DNA of 64,000 bases. Source: Flavimobilis sp052324925 (GTDB lineage: Bacteria; Actinomycetota; Actinomycetes; Actinomycetales; Cellulomonadaceae). The stretch is taken from the NCBI GenBank assembly GCA_052324925.1, contig JBQPRE010000003.1. One strand, 5' to 3'. Of this stretch, positions 1 through 8,191 are shown in pieces. Each line of letters begins with the position of its first letter. The first letter of the stretch is position 1. The notes under the pieces were generated by a model that was not told the origin of the DNA, did not search any database, and was given only the letters and a program-made list of their open reading frames with translations. The translations under genes and the position numbers were made by a program.

Positions 1-994
1 CACGGAACTGCGCGGGGCGAAGGTCGAGATCCGGGTTCCGAGGCGGGGGGACAAGGCAACGCTCGCCGAGACGGTCCTCAAGAATGCCGAGCACGCCCTC
101 GTCCTGCACCGCACGCGCCGCACGGGAGACCTCACGACGCGGTCGCAGGCCCTCCGCGAGATCCAGGAGGCGCTCGAGCTCGACTCGGCGCCCCTGCGCA
201 TCGAGTGCTTCGACATCTCGACGACCATGGGAACTCACCAGGTGGCGTCCATGGTCGTGTTCGAGGACGGCCTTGCCCGCAAGAGCGAGTACCGCACCTT
301 CGCGATCAAGGGCCCCGACGGCAACGGCGTGCCCGACGATACGGCAGCGATGTACGAGGCGATCACGCGTCGGTTCCGGCGCTACCTCGCCGATCGCGCT
401 CGGATGAGCGAGCCCGAGCTCGCGACGGGGTCGCTCGACGACGACGAGCTCGCCCCCACGGACGAGCACAAGCGCTTCGCCTACCCCCCGAACCTCGTCG
501 TCGTCGACGGCGGGCAACCTCAGGTGGCGGCCGCGCGGCGGGCGCTCGACGACCTCGGCGTCACCGACGTCGCGCTGTGTGGCCTCGCCAAGCGGCTCGA
601 GGAGGTGTGGCTGCCCGACGACAGCTACCCCGTCATCATGGAGCGGACGTCCGAGGGTCTGTACCTCCTGCAGCGGGTCCGCGACGAGGCGCACCGGTTC
701 GCGATCACCGCGCACCGCCGCCGACGGGGACGGGCCATGACGGCGTCCGTCCTCGACGACGTGCCCGGGGTCGGCCCGGCCCGTGCGGCCAAGCTCCTCA
801 CGCACTTCGGCTCGGTCAAACGGCTCCGAGCCGCAAGCGTCGAGGAGATCGCGACGGTCCCGGGCATGGGCCCGCGGACCGCAGAAGCCGTCGTCGCAGC
901 GCTCCTCGCGAGCGCACCCGCCCGATCGGCTGAGGCAGCGCCCGTCGAGAGCCCTGGCTCCGGCCCAGCGACAACCGGTGAGGCGGGTTCGTGA
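1..994 (+). CDS. uvrC: UvrABC system protein C, C-terminal part (5' truncated by window)
   Basis: Excinuclease subunit C makes the dual incisions flanking a bulky DNA lesion after UvrA/UvrB loading. About 330 residues are visible, reading from base 2, roughly half of the usual 600-650. The RNase H-like endonuclease domain is recognisable from ECFDIS (Asp near visible residue 71), VVDGGQPQ, GLAKRLEEVW and RDEAHRFAI. Tandem helix-hairpin-helix motifs close the protein (DDVPGVGPARAAKLL and VPGMGPRTAEAV). The usual His after DIS is replaced here (DISTTMG). The next gene starts 34 nt after the stop, in the conserved uvrC-rapZ-yvcK-whiA order. Identification is secure; the N-terminal GIY-YIG half lies outside the window. 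Confidence 0.96.
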   Translation, partial: TELRGAKVEIRVPRRGDKATLAETVLKNAEHALVLHRTRRTGDLTTRSQALREIQEALELDSAPLRIECFDISTTMGTHQVASMVVFEDGLARKSEYRTFAIKGPDGNGVPDDTAAMYEAITRRFRRYLADRARMSEPELATGSLDDDELAPTDEHKRFAYPPNLVVVDGGQPQVAAARRALDDLGVTDVALCGLAKRLEEVWLPDDSYPVIMERTSEGLYLLQRVRDEAHRFAITAHRRRRGRAMTASVLDDVPGVGPARAAKLLTHFGSVKRLRAASVEEIATVPGMGPRTAEAVVAALLASAPARSAEAAPVESPGSGPATTGEAGS

Positions 995-1016
995 CGTCGT
1001 CGTGATCACCGACTGG

Positions 1017-1022
1017 CATGCT
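1017..1022 (+). promoter_or_regulatory. Candidate -10 element of rapZ (leaderless)
   Basis: The hexamer CATGCT ends exactly 6 nt before the rapZ ATG at 1029. It has the key A at position 2 and T at position 6, and no Shine-Dalgarno sequence precedes the start. The spacing matches other genes in the window, so the transcript probably begins at the start codon. Confidence 0.4.
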
Positions 1023-1028
1023 GGGGGC

Positions 1029-1991
1029 ATGAGCACCGACGGTCACGACACGCCCGCCGACACGACAACCCCGCTGAGCGTCCCCGAGGACGTCCCAGCG
1101 CTCGAGGCGTCCGCGCACGCGCCCCGGCTCGAGCAGACCCAGGTCGTCATCATCACGGGGATGTCGGGGGCTGGTCGTTCCCGGGCGGCAGCTGAGCTCG
1201 AGGACCTCGGCTGGTACGTCGTCGACAACATGCCGCCGCAGATGCTCCGGCCCCTCATCGAGATGTCCGCGCACGCGGGTGACACGCTCTCGCGCTTCGC
1301 CGCCGTCGTCGATGTGCGCGGGCGCCAGTTCTTCGATCATCTCGAGGCCTTCCTCACCGACGTGAAGAAGCTCGACGTCGACTACCGCGTGATGTTCCTC
1401 GACGCGTCCGACGAGGTCCTCGTGCGCCGTTACGAGTCTGTGCGGCGGCCCCACCCGGTCCAGGGCGACGGCAGGCTCACCGACGGCATCGCGCAGGAGC
1501 GCGAGATGCTGCGCTCCCTGCGCGCGGACGCCGACATCGTCATCGACACGAGCGAGCTCTCCGTCCATGACCTGGGGCGCGAGGTGCGGCAGGCCATTCA
1601 CGTCGGCGTCGAGCATCAGCTGCGCATTCACATCGTCTCGTTCGGCTTCAAGTACGGACTTCCTCTCGACGCCGACCAGGTGGTCGACATGCGCTTCCTC
1701 CCCAATCCGTTCTGGGTGACGGAGCTGCGCTCGCTCACGGGCCGCGACGCGCCCGTGCGCGACTACGTCCTCACCCAGCCGGCCGCCGAGACATTCATCG
1801 AACGCTACGTCTCGGCGCTCGAGCCCGTCCTTGCCGGATACCTCGGTGAGGAGAAGACCTACGCGACGATCGCTGTCGGGTGCACGGGTGGCAAGCACCG
1901 CTCGGTCGCCGTGTCGGAGGAGATCGGGCGTCGTCTGCGTCAGGCGGGGCACAGGGTGGTGGTGACGGCTCGTGACCTCGGCAAGGAGTGA
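1029..1991 (+). CDS. rapZ: RNase adapter/nucleotide-binding protein RapZ (YvcJ family)
   Basis: RapZ-family P-loop proteins bind GTP/ATP and, in Gammaproteobacteria, a small RNA controlling GlmS. In actinobacteria the gene is constantly linked to yvcK and whiA and its exact role is unclear. The 320-aa product has a Walker A motif GMSGAGRS (residues 44-51), VVDNMPP just after it, and a C-terminal GCTGGKHRSVA motif typical of the family. The first 36 or so residues are a low-complexity extension. ATG 1029 is chosen because it follows a suitably spaced -10 hexamer; the frame is open further upstream into uvrC without a better start. It overlaps yvcK by 20 nt, implying translational coupling. Confidence 0.93.
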   Translation: MSTDGHDTPADTTTPLSVPEDVPALEASAHAPRLEQTQVVIITGMSGAGRSRAAAELEDLGWYVVDNMPPQMLRPLIEMSAHAGDTLSRFAAVVDVRGRQFFDHLEAFLTDVKKLDVDYRVMFLDASDEVLVRRYESVRRPHPVQGDGRLTDGIAQEREMLRSLRADADIVIDTSELSVHDLGREVRQAIHVGVEHQLRIHIVSFGFKYGLPLDADQVVDMRFLPNPFWVTELRSLTGRDAPVRDYVLTQPAAETFIERYVSALEPVLAGYLGEEKTYATIAVGCTGGKHRSVAVSEEIGRRLRQAGHRVVVTARDLGKE

Positions 1992-2973
1992 GGGACGGTC
2001 CCGTTCCACGCGCACCCCGCACGGCCCTCGCATCGTCGCCCTGGGTGGCGGGCACGGTCTGTCGGCAAGCCTCGGCGCGCTGCGCCTCATGTCCGAGGAG
2101 CTCACGGCGGTCGTCACGGTCGCGGACGATGGCGGCTCGTCGGGCAGGCTGCGGCACGAGCTAGGTGTCCTGCCACCCGGTGACCTGCGCATGGCTCTCG
2201 CGGCGCTCTGCGACGAGTCCGAGTGGGGACGCACGTGGCGCGACGTTCTCCAGCACCGGTTCGTCTCTGCGGGCGACCTCGACCGCCACGCGGTGGGCAA
2301 CCTGCTCATCGCCGCGGTGTGGGACATCCTCGGTGACACGGTTGATGGCCTCGACTGGGTCGGGCGTCTTCTCGGCGCCCGGGGGCGAGTGCTCCCCATG
2401 GCGTCGGTGCCGCTCGCGATCGAGGCCGACGTGAGGCGGCCGGACGGCGACCTCGAGCTCGTCTCGGGGCAGTCGCACGTCGCGGTTGCTCCGGGCCGCA
2501 TCGAACAGGTGCGTCTCGCACCGCCTGACCCGCCCGCGTGCCCCGAGGCCGTTGCTGCTGTGCACGCGGCCGACTGGGTCGTGCTCGGACCGGGCTCCTG
2601 GTTCACGTCAGTCATGCCGCACCTGCTCGTGCCGGAGCTCTCCGAAGCGCTCCACACGACGAACGCCCGACGCTGCGTGACCCTCAACCTTGCGGCGGAG
2701 GCGGGGGAGACCGAAGGCCTCACCGCGACCGACCACCTCACCGTCCTCCACCAGCATGCGCCCGACCTCCGTGTCGACGTCGTGCTCGCTGACCCGTCGT
2801 CGGTCGAGGACGTCGCGCAGCTGACTGCGGTCGCGGGGGCTATGGGTGCCCGCACGGTCATGCGCCAGGTGCGCGTGGGTGACGGCAGCCCTCATCACGA
2901 CACGCTGCGGCTTGCGGCGGCCTACCGCGACGTGTTCGACGACGTCCTGGGTGATGTGCCGCTGCGTCCCTGA
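1972..2973 (+). CDS. yvcK: Gluconeogenesis factor YvcK/CofD-like protein
   Basis: YvcK (GlmR) proteins have a CofD-like Rossmann fold, bind UDP-sugars in Bacillus and Mycobacterium, and link carbon supply to peptidoglycan precursor synthesis. The 333-aa product carries the N-terminal motif VALGGGHGLSASL, then TVADDGGSSGRLR, GDLRMALAAL and GNLLIAA, all family hallmarks. GTG 1972 is the only reasonable start before the conserved glycine motif. It lies 20 nt inside rapZ. The gene sits between rapZ and whiA in the standard Gram-positive order. Confidence in the family is high; the molecular activity in this organism is inferred. Confidence 0.93.
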   Translation: MTSARSEGRSRSTRTPHGPRIVALGGGHGLSASLGALRLMSEELTAVVTVADDGGSSGRLRHELGVLPPGDLRMALAALCDESEWGRTWRDVLQHRFVSAGDLDRHAVGNLLIAAVWDILGDTVDGLDWVGRLLGARGRVLPMASVPLAIEADVRRPDGDLELVSGQSHVAVAPGRIEQVRLAPPDPPACPEAVAAVHAADWVVLGPGSWFTSVMPHLLVPELSEALHTTNARRCVTLNLAAEAGETEGLTATDHLTVLHQHAPDLRVDVVLADPSSVEDVAQLTAVAGAMGARTVMRQVRVGDGSPHHDTLRLAAAYRDVFDDVLGDVPLRP

Positions 2974-3041
2974 GTCCTGACTCTCTGCCTGCCCCGTTGT
3001 CGTGCTCGCGGCACCCGGTCCATGGAGCGTGCGGCAGATGG

Positions 3042-3047
3042 CAGGAT
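3042..3047 (+). promoter_or_regulatory. Candidate -10 element of whiA (leaderless)
   Basis: CAGGAT ends 6 nt before the whiA ATG at 3054. No ribosome binding site is visible in the 80-nt gap after yvcK, so whiA may have its own leaderless promoter in addition to read-through. Confidence 0.4.
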
Positions 3048-3053
3048 GGGCGC

Positions 3054-4034
3054 ATGGCACTGACCGCACAGGTGAAGGACGAGCTCGCGCGGCTCCGGGT
3101 CGACAAGACGACGTGCCGCAAGGCCGAGGTGTCGTCATTGCTCCGGTTCGCGGGCGGGCTCCACATCGTCTCGGGGCGCATCGTCGTCGAGGCTGAGATC
3201 GACACGGGGGTCGTGGCCCGGCGCCTCAAGACCTCGATCGCCGAGGTCTACGGCCACCAGAGCGAGGTCGTCGTCATCGCCCCCGGCGGCTTGCGACGGA
3301 GTCAGCGCTACGTCGTCCGCGTCGTGCGCGAGGGTGAGTCGCTCGCGCGGCAGGCAGGGCTGCTCGACAACCGGGGTCGCCCGGTGCGCGGGCTGCCTCC
3401 CCAGGTCGTTGCTGGCGGCACCGAGGAGTCCGCGGCCGCATGGCGCGGGGCCTTCCTTGCGCACGGCTCGCTCACCGAGCCTGGACGGTCGTCGTCGCTC
3501 GAGATCACGTGCCCCGGTCCCGAGGCCGCGCTTGCGCTCGTCGGGGCGGCACGGCGGCTGGGCGTGCAGTCCAAGGCGCGCGAGGTGCGCGGCGTCGACC
3601 GGGTCGTCGTGCGCGATGGCGAGGCGATCTCGCAGCTCCTTGTCGCCATGGGCGCTCCCGAGACAGCACGGGTGTGGGACGAGCGGCGCGCGCGACGCGA
3701 GGTGCGAGGGACGGCCAACCGTCTCGCGAACTTCGACGATGCGAACCTGCGCCGTTCGGCGCGGGCCGCGGTCGCTGCAGGGGCACGCGTCGAGCGTGCG
3801 TTCGAGATCCTGGCCGAGGACCTGCCCGAGCATCTGCGTGAGGCCGGCGAGCTGCGTCTGGCTCACAAGCAGGCGTCGCTCGAGGAGCTGGGCCAGCTTG
3901 CGGACCCGCCGCTCACGAAGGACGCCGTGGCCGGTCGGATCCGGCGGCTGCTCGCGACCGCCGACAAGCGGGCTCAGGACCTCGGCATTCCCGACACCGA
4001 GGCGGGGCTTGCCCCGGAGCTGCTCGATCCGTGA
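3054..4034 (+). CDS. whiA: DNA-binding regulator WhiA
   Basis: WhiA is a homing-endonuclease-derived DNA-binding protein that, with WhiB, switches on cell-division genes such as ftsZ in Streptomyces sporulation. It is conserved in non-sporulating Gram-positives, where it affects division and chromosome segregation. The 326-aa product shows the degenerate LAGLIDADG-type N-terminal half (KDELARL, RKAEVSSLLRFAGGL, AHGSLTEP) and a C-terminal helix-turn-helix (ASLEELGQLADPPLTKDAVAGRIRRLL). ATG 3054 gives the usual family N-terminus. The next gene is 197 nt away with its own promoter, so whiA ends this cluster. Confidence 0.95.
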   Translation: MALTAQVKDELARLRVDKTTCRKAEVSSLLRFAGGLHIVSGRIVVEAEIDTGVVARRLKTSIAEVYGHQSEVVVIAPGGLRRSQRYVVRVVREGESLARQAGLLDNRGRPVRGLPPQVVAGGTEESAAAWRGAFLAHGSLTEPGRSSSLEITCPGPEAALALVGAARRLGVQSKAREVRGVDRVVVRDGEAISQLLVAMGAPETARVWDERRARREVRGTANRLANFDDANLRRSARAAVAAGARVERAFEILAEDLPEHLREAGELRLAHKQASLEELGQLADPPLTKDAVAGRIRRLLATADKRAQDLGIPDTEAGLAPELLDP

Positions 4035-4076
4035 GGGCACGCGTGTCCGCTCGGACGTTCGTCCCATCGAAGGACC

Positions 4077-4106
4077 ACCGAACGGTATAGGCTAGACCCG
4101 TTCGGT
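4077..4106 (+). promoter_or_regulatory. Inverted repeat overlapping the gap promoter (candidate operator)
   Basis: A perfect 9-bp inverted repeat (ACCGAACGG at 4077-4085, CCGTTCGGT at 4098-4106) encloses 12 bp holding the best -10 hexamer of the region, TAGGCT at 4088-4093. Transcription would start near 4100, leaving a leader of about 130 nt before gap. A repressor bound here would cover the promoter. There is no T-run, so a whiA terminator is less likely. Confidence 0.5.
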
Positions 4107-4194
4107 GATGCGGTCCGTGTGCCTCGACCACGAGGTGCCTGGTTCGTGTCTCATCGCGTACATCGACGTACGTACAGTTCGTCAACAACCGTGT

Positions 4195-4214
4195 GCGTCG
4201 GTGTCAGCCGACGC
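4195..4214 (+). promoter_or_regulatory. Hairpin just upstream of the gap ribosome binding site
   Basis: GCGTCGG (4195-4201) and CCGACGC (4208-4214) form a 7-bp stem with a 6-nt loop, 6 nt before the strong AGGAGGG Shine-Dalgarno of gap. It may stabilise the leader or modulate translation. No known riboswitch was recognised. Confidence 0.3.
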
Positions 4215-4231
4215 GCCCCGAGGAGGGCAAC

Positions 4232-5236
4232 GTGACCATCCGCGTCGGCATTAACGGCTTCGGCCGCATCGGCCGCAACTTTTTCCGCGCCATCATCGAG
4301 TCGGGCGCAGACATCGAGATCGTCGGTGTCAACGACCTGACTGACAACCACACCCTGGCGCACCTGCTCAAGTACGACACCGTGCTGGGCCGTTTCCCGC
4401 TGTCGGTCGACTACTCCGACGACGCCATCATCGTTGACGGCAAGGCCATCCGTGCCCTTGCTGAGCGCGACCCGAAGAACCTCCCGTGGGGCGAGCTCGG
4501 TGCCGACATCGTCATCGAGTCGACCGGCTTCTTCACGGACGCCACGAAGGCCGCTGCGCACATCGAGGCCGGCGCCAAGAAGGTCATCATCTCCGCTCCG
4601 GCGAAGAACGAGGACGCGACGTTCGTCGTGGGTGTCAACCACGAGCAGTACGACCCCGCCGCGCACCACATCATCTCGAACGCGTCGTGCACCACGAACT
4701 GCCTCGCCCCGATGGCCAAGGCCCTCAACGACGCAGTCGGCATCGAGCGTGGCCTCATGACGACGATCCACGCCTACACGGGTGACCAGAACCTCCAGGA
4801 CGGCCCCCACAAGGACCTCCGCCGCGCCCGCGCCGCCGCGCAGAACATCGTTCCGACGTCGACCGGTGCAGCCAAGGCTGTTGCGCTCGTCCTCCCGGAG
4901 CTCAAGGGCAAGCTCGACGGTTTCGCCATGCGCGTGCCGACGATCACCGGCTCGGCCACGGACCTCACGTTCACCGCTTCGCGCGAGGTCACGGTCGACG
5001 AGGTCAACGCCGCGGTCAAGGCCGCTGCTGAGGGCCCGCTCAAGGGTGTTCTCAAGTACGTCGAGGACGACATCGTCTCCTCCGACATCATCACCGACCC
5101 GCACACGTCGATCTTCGACTCGAAGCTCACCAAGGTGAGCGGCGACCTCGTCAAGGTCGTGGCGTGGTACGACAACGAGTGGGGCTACTCGAGCTCGCTC
5201 GTCTCCCTCACGCAGTACGTGGGCGCGCGTCTCTGA
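4232..5236 (+). CDS. gap: Glyceraldehyde-3-phosphate dehydrogenase, type I
   Basis: GAPDH oxidises glyceraldehyde-3-phosphate to 1,3-bisphosphoglycerate with NAD+ in the cytosol. The 334-aa product has the N-terminal dinucleotide fold (VGINGFGRIGR), the active-site ASCTTNC with catalytic Cys153, and the C-terminal WYDNEWGYS. GTG 4232 follows an AGGAGGG ribosome binding site, and upstream codons in the same frame lack conservation. Gap heads the gap-pgk-tpiA glycolytic run; pgk starts 86 nt later. Codon use is strongly biased (GTC, CTC, AAG), as expected for a highly expressed gene. The leader carries an inverted repeat over the promoter. Confidence 0.98.
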   Translation: MTIRVGINGFGRIGRNFFRAIIESGADIEIVGVNDLTDNHTLAHLLKYDTVLGRFPLSVDYSDDAIIVDGKAIRALAERDPKNLPWGELGADIVIESTGFFTDATKAAAHIEAGAKKVIISAPAKNEDATFVVGVNHEQYDPAAHHIISNASCTTNCLAPMAKALNDAVGIERGLMTTIHAYTGDQNLQDGPHKDLRRARAAAQNIVPTSTGAAKAVALVLPELKGKLDGFAMRVPTITGSATDLTFTASREVTVDEVNAAVKAAAEGPLKGVLKYVEDDIVSSDIITDPHTSIFDSKLTKVSGDLVKVVAWYDNEWGYSSSLVSLTQYVGARL

Positions 5237-5322
5237 CGCTCGCTGCGCACGCGGACGTTCTTGTTGGGCGGCCCTGCGTGCAGTCCGGTACATCTCCATC
5301 CAGCACGAATCAGGAGCCCCTG

Positions 5323-6522
5323 GTGAAGACCATCGCTGACCTCGGCGACCTGCGCGGCAAGCGCGTCCTCGTCCGTTCCGACTTCAACGTGCCGCTCGAC
5401 GGCACGACCATCACCGACGACGGGCGCATTCGCGCCGCGCTGCCGACTCTCCAGCGTCTCGTCGACGCCGGCGCGAAGGTCGTCGTCACGGCCCACCTCG
5501 GTCGCCCCAAGGGTGCACCCGAGGACAAGTACTCGCTCGCGCCCGTCGCCGCCCGCCTGGGTGAGCTTCTTGGCGCGAAGGTGACGCTCGCGTCCGACAC
5601 TGTCGGCGAGGGCGCGAAGGCAGCCGTCGCCGCCCTCGCCGAGGGCGAGGTCGTTCTCCTCGAGAACATCCGCTTCGACGCTCGCGAGACCTCGAAGGTC
5701 GACGCGGAGCGCCAGGCGCTCGCCGCGGACCTTGCTGAGCTCGCGGACGCGTACGTGTCCGACGGCTTCGGCGTCGTGCACCGCAAGCAGGCCTCGGTCT
5801 ACGACATCGCGCAGGTTCTTCCGGCAACGGTGGGCGAGCTCGTCCTCAAGGAGGTCGACTCCCTCAAGAAGGCGACCGAGGACCCCGCTCGTCCGTACGC
5901 GGTCGTGCTCGGCGGCTCGAAGGTCTCCGACAAGCTCGGTGTCATCGCGAACCTCCTCGAGAAGGCGGACCGCCTGCTCATCGGTGGCGGCATGGTCTTC
6001 ACGTTCCTCGCGGCCCAGGGCCACTCCGTCGGCAAGTCGCTCCTCGAGGCCGACCAGATCGACACCGTCAAGGGCTACCTCGCGACTGCCGCCGAGCGCG
6101 GCGTCGAGATCGTCCTCCCCGTTGACATCATCGCGGCCGACGGCTTCGCCGCCGACGCCCCGCACGACGTCGTCGCGGCTGATGCGATCCCGGACGAGCG
6201 CATGGGCCTCGACATCGGCCCCGAGTCGCAGAAGCTCTTCGCCTCGAAGCTCGCTGACGCGAAGACGATCGTCTGGAACGGCCCCATGGGCGTGTTCGAG
6301 TTCGACGCATTCGCCGGAGGCACGCGTGCCGTCGCCCAGGCGATGGTCGACGCGACCGCGACGGGCGCGTTCTCGATCGTCGGCGGCGGCGACTCTGCCG
6401 CGGCCGTCCGCATCCTCGGCTTCGACGAGGCCGGTTTCTCCCACATCTCGACCGGTGGTGGCGCGAGCCTCGAGTTCCTCGAGGGCAAGTCACTTCCCGG
6501 TATCGCCGTTCTCGACGCCTGA
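5323..6522 (+). CDS. pgk: Phosphoglycerate kinase
   Basis: Transfers phosphate from 1,3-bisphosphoglycerate to ADP, the first ATP-yielding step of lower glycolysis. The 399-aa length is typical. Visible family motifs are RVLVRSDFNVPLDG near the N-terminus, AHLGRPKG, SDGFGVVHR, VLGGSKVSDK and the C-terminal nucleotide-binding GGGDSAAAV. GTG 5323 is preceded by CAGGAG at good spacing; earlier in-frame codons overlap the end of gap and are not conserved. tpiA begins 17 nt after the stop, so the two are co-transcribed. Confidence 0.98.
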   Translation: MKTIADLGDLRGKRVLVRSDFNVPLDGTTITDDGRIRAALPTLQRLVDAGAKVVVTAHLGRPKGAPEDKYSLAPVAARLGELLGAKVTLASDTVGEGAKAAVAALAEGEVVLLENIRFDARETSKVDAERQALAADLAELADAYVSDGFGVVHRKQASVYDIAQVLPATVGELVLKEVDSLKKATEDPARPYAVVLGGSKVSDKLGVIANLLEKADRLLIGGGMVFTFLAAQGHSVGKSLLEADQIDTVKGYLATAAERGVEIVLPVDIIAADGFAADAPHDVVAADAIPDERMGLDIGPESQKLFASKLADAKTIVWNGPMGVFEFDAFAGGTRAVAQAMVDATATGAFSIVGGGDSAAAVRILGFDEAGFSHISTGGGASLEFLEGKSLPGIAVLDA

Positions 6523-6539
6523 CCACAAGGAGACACATC

Positions 6540-7322
6540 GTGGCTACCCGTACCCCGCTCATCGCGGGCAACTGGAAGATGAACAAGGACCACCTCGAGG
6601 GAATCGACCTGGTCCAGAAGCTCGACTGGCACCTCAAGGACGGTAAGCACGACTTCGCCGCAGCCGAGGTCACCGTGCTCGTCCCGTTCACGGACCTGCG
6701 CTCTGTCCAGACCTTCGTCGACGCTGAGAAGTCGGGCCTCACGTATGGCGCCCAGGACGTCTCCGCGCACGTCTCGGGCGCCTACACGGGCGAGATCTCG
6801 CCCGTGTTCCTCGCTCGCCTCGGCGTGACGTACGTGGCGATCGGGCACTCCGAGCGTCGTCAGTTCCACGGCGAGGACGACGCCCTCGTCAACGCCAAGA
6901 CGAAGAACGCGCTCGCGCACGGCCTCGTGCCGATCGTGTGCGTCGGTGAGGGCCTCGACGTCCGCAAGGCCGGCGAGCAGGTGTCCTACACGCTCGCACA
7001 GGTCGATGGCGCGTTCGCCGGGCTCTCGGCCGAGGACGCCGCGAAGGTCGTCGTCGCGTACGAGCCCGTGTGGGCCATCGGCACGGGCGAGGTTGCGACC
7101 CCGGCTGACGCCCAGGAGGTCAACGGCGCGATCCGTGCTCGTCTCGCCGAGCTGTACTCGGCCGAGGTCGCTGACGCTGTCCGCGTCCTCTACGGCGGTT
7201 CGGTAAAGTCGAGCTCGATCGTCGAGCTCATGGCTGAGAAGGACGTCGACGGCGCGCTCGTCGGAGGCGCCTCGCTCGACCCCGAAGAGTTCGCGAAGAT
7301 CGCACGCTTCCAGCAGCTCTGA
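6540..7322 (+). CDS. tpiA: Triosephosphate isomerase
   Basis: Interconverts dihydroxyacetone phosphate and glyceraldehyde-3-phosphate. The 260-aa TIM barrel shows GNWKMN (Lys13), the electrophilic His103 in IGHSERR, the catalytic base Glu175 in YEPVWAIGTG, and the phosphate-binding YGGSVK near the end. GTG 6540 lies 6 nt after AAGGAG. A large hairpin follows the stop and separates the glycolytic run from secG. Confidence 0.98.
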   Translation: MATRTPLIAGNWKMNKDHLEGIDLVQKLDWHLKDGKHDFAAAEVTVLVPFTDLRSVQTFVDAEKSGLTYGAQDVSAHVSGAYTGEISPVFLARLGVTYVAIGHSERRQFHGEDDALVNAKTKNALAHGLVPIVCVGEGLDVRKAGEQVSYTLAQVDGAFAGLSAEDAAKVVVAYEPVWAIGTGEVATPADAQEVNGAIRARLAELYSAEVADAVRVLYGGSVKSSSIVELMAEKDVDGALVGGASLDPEEFAKIARFQQL

Positions 7323-7329
7323 GCTGTGG

Positions 7330-7379
7330 CCCAAGGACGCCAGCGTCCCGCCCTGCGGCGGGGCGTTGGCGTCCTTGGG
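7330..7379 (+). terminator. Strong stem-loop after tpiA
   Basis: CCCAAGGACGCCA (7330-7342) pairs perfectly with TGGCGTCCTTGGG (7367-7379), and an inner GC-rich stem extends it. There is no T-tract, as is common for actinobacterial terminators. It lies 8 nt after the tpiA stop and probably ends or attenuates the glycolytic transcript before secG. Confidence 0.75.
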
Positions 7380-7454
7380 ACCCGCTGGCCTACTCTTGTC
7401 CTCGGTGGCAGACGTCACCGGACTGCCGCATCGATGAACAGGAACATCCCGCTC

Positions 7455-7694
7455 GTGGACACTCTCAAGATCATTCTCCAGGTTCTCCTGGTCATCACGA
7501 GCCTCGCGAACGTCATGCTCGTCCTCATGCACAAGGGCAAGGGCGGCGGACTCTCCGACATGTTCGGTGGCGGGATGTCAGCGAACGTCGGCAGCTCCGG
7601 GGTTGCTGAGCGCAACCTCAACCGCCTCACGGTCGGGTTCGTCGTCGTCTGGGTTCTGACGATCGTCGCGCTCGGCCTGCTGGCCACGATCTGA
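7455..7694 (+). CDS. secG: Protein translocase subunit SecG
   Basis: SecG is the small third subunit of the SecYEG export channel. The 79-aa product has two transmembrane helices (about residues 4-22 and 56-76) joined by the conserved cytoplasmic loop HKGKGGGLSDMFGGG and ERNLNRLT. GTG 7455 gives the usual family start (VDTLKIILQVLL) with ACAGGA upstream; ATG 7434, seven codons earlier, is a possible alternative without a clear ribosome binding site. A TACTCT hexamer near 7391 may be its own -10. It follows tpiA, as in many actinobacteria. Confidence 0.92.
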   Translation: MDTLKIILQVLLVITSLANVMLVLMHKGKGGGLSDMFGGGMSANVGSSGVAERNLNRLTVGFVVVWVLTIVALGLLATI

Positions 7695-7748
7695 TCCGAG
7701 CCGTCCACTGGGGCGGCGGGCAGCACCACGACGACAGGGGAGTCACAC

Positions 7749-8096
7749 GTGGCAAGTGGAAGTGCGATTCGCGGATCGCGCGTCGGCGCAGGGCCGATGG
7801 GCGAAGCCGAACGGGGAGATTTCGCTGATCGACGGACCGTGACGTACTGGTGTGCCAACGGGCACCAGACGCGCGCGACGTTCGCCGTCACCCCGACCTC
7901 CGAGGCACCTGCGCAGTGGGACTGCCCGAAGTGCGGGTTCCCCGCGGGTCTCGATGCTGACGCGCCCCCGGCGCCTGTGCGGCACGAGCCCTATAAGACG
8001 CATCTGGCGTACGTGAAGGAACGGCGGAGCGACGAGGACGGTAGCGCCCTTCTCGACGAGGCGCTTGCCGCTCTGCGCGCACGTCGCGGCCGCTAG
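7749..8096 (+). CDS. RbpA-family RNA polymerase-binding protein (paralogue of the rbpA at 57 kb)
   Basis: RbpA proteins bind the principal sigma factor and RNA polymerase beta subunit and stabilise open promoter complexes. This 115-aa member has an N-terminal RGSRVGAGPMGEAERG tail, a zinc-ribbon-like core (YWCANGH, then WDCPKCGFPAG) and a C-terminal helix region with THLAYVKERRS, where canonical RbpA has THWDMLLERRS. GTG 7749 follows GGGGAG. It sits next to secG, a position I recall as common for this subtype in Streptomyces and relatives. The subtype and its distinct job are less certain than the family. Confidence 0.85.
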   Translation: MASGSAIRGSRVGAGPMGEAERGDFADRRTVTYWCANGHQTRATFAVTPTSEAPAQWDCPKCGFPAGLDADAPPAPVRHEPYKTHLAYVKERRSDEDGSALLDEALAALRARRGR

Positions 8097-8107
8097 AGCT
8101 TTCGCAC

Positions 8108-8155
8108 ACGACGAAGGCCGGTTCCCTCTTGCGAGAGGGAACCGGCCTTCGTCGT
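8108..8155. terminator. Perfect 22-bp inverted repeat, bidirectional terminator
   Basis: Positions 8108-8129 and 8134-8155 are exact reverse complements around the tetraloop TGCG. The element lies between the convergent RbpA-family gene and pgl, so it can terminate both transcripts. Confidence 0.85.
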
Positions 8156-8191
8156 CGGGAGGGAGCCGCGGTGCGCGCTCGACGTGGGCGC

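Noticed and set aside
816..2861. Long open frame on the minus strand opposite rapZ and yvcK
   Set aside because: It lies entirely antisense to two conserved genes, has Arg/Ser/Pro-rich composition and no recognisable domain; an artefact of high GC.
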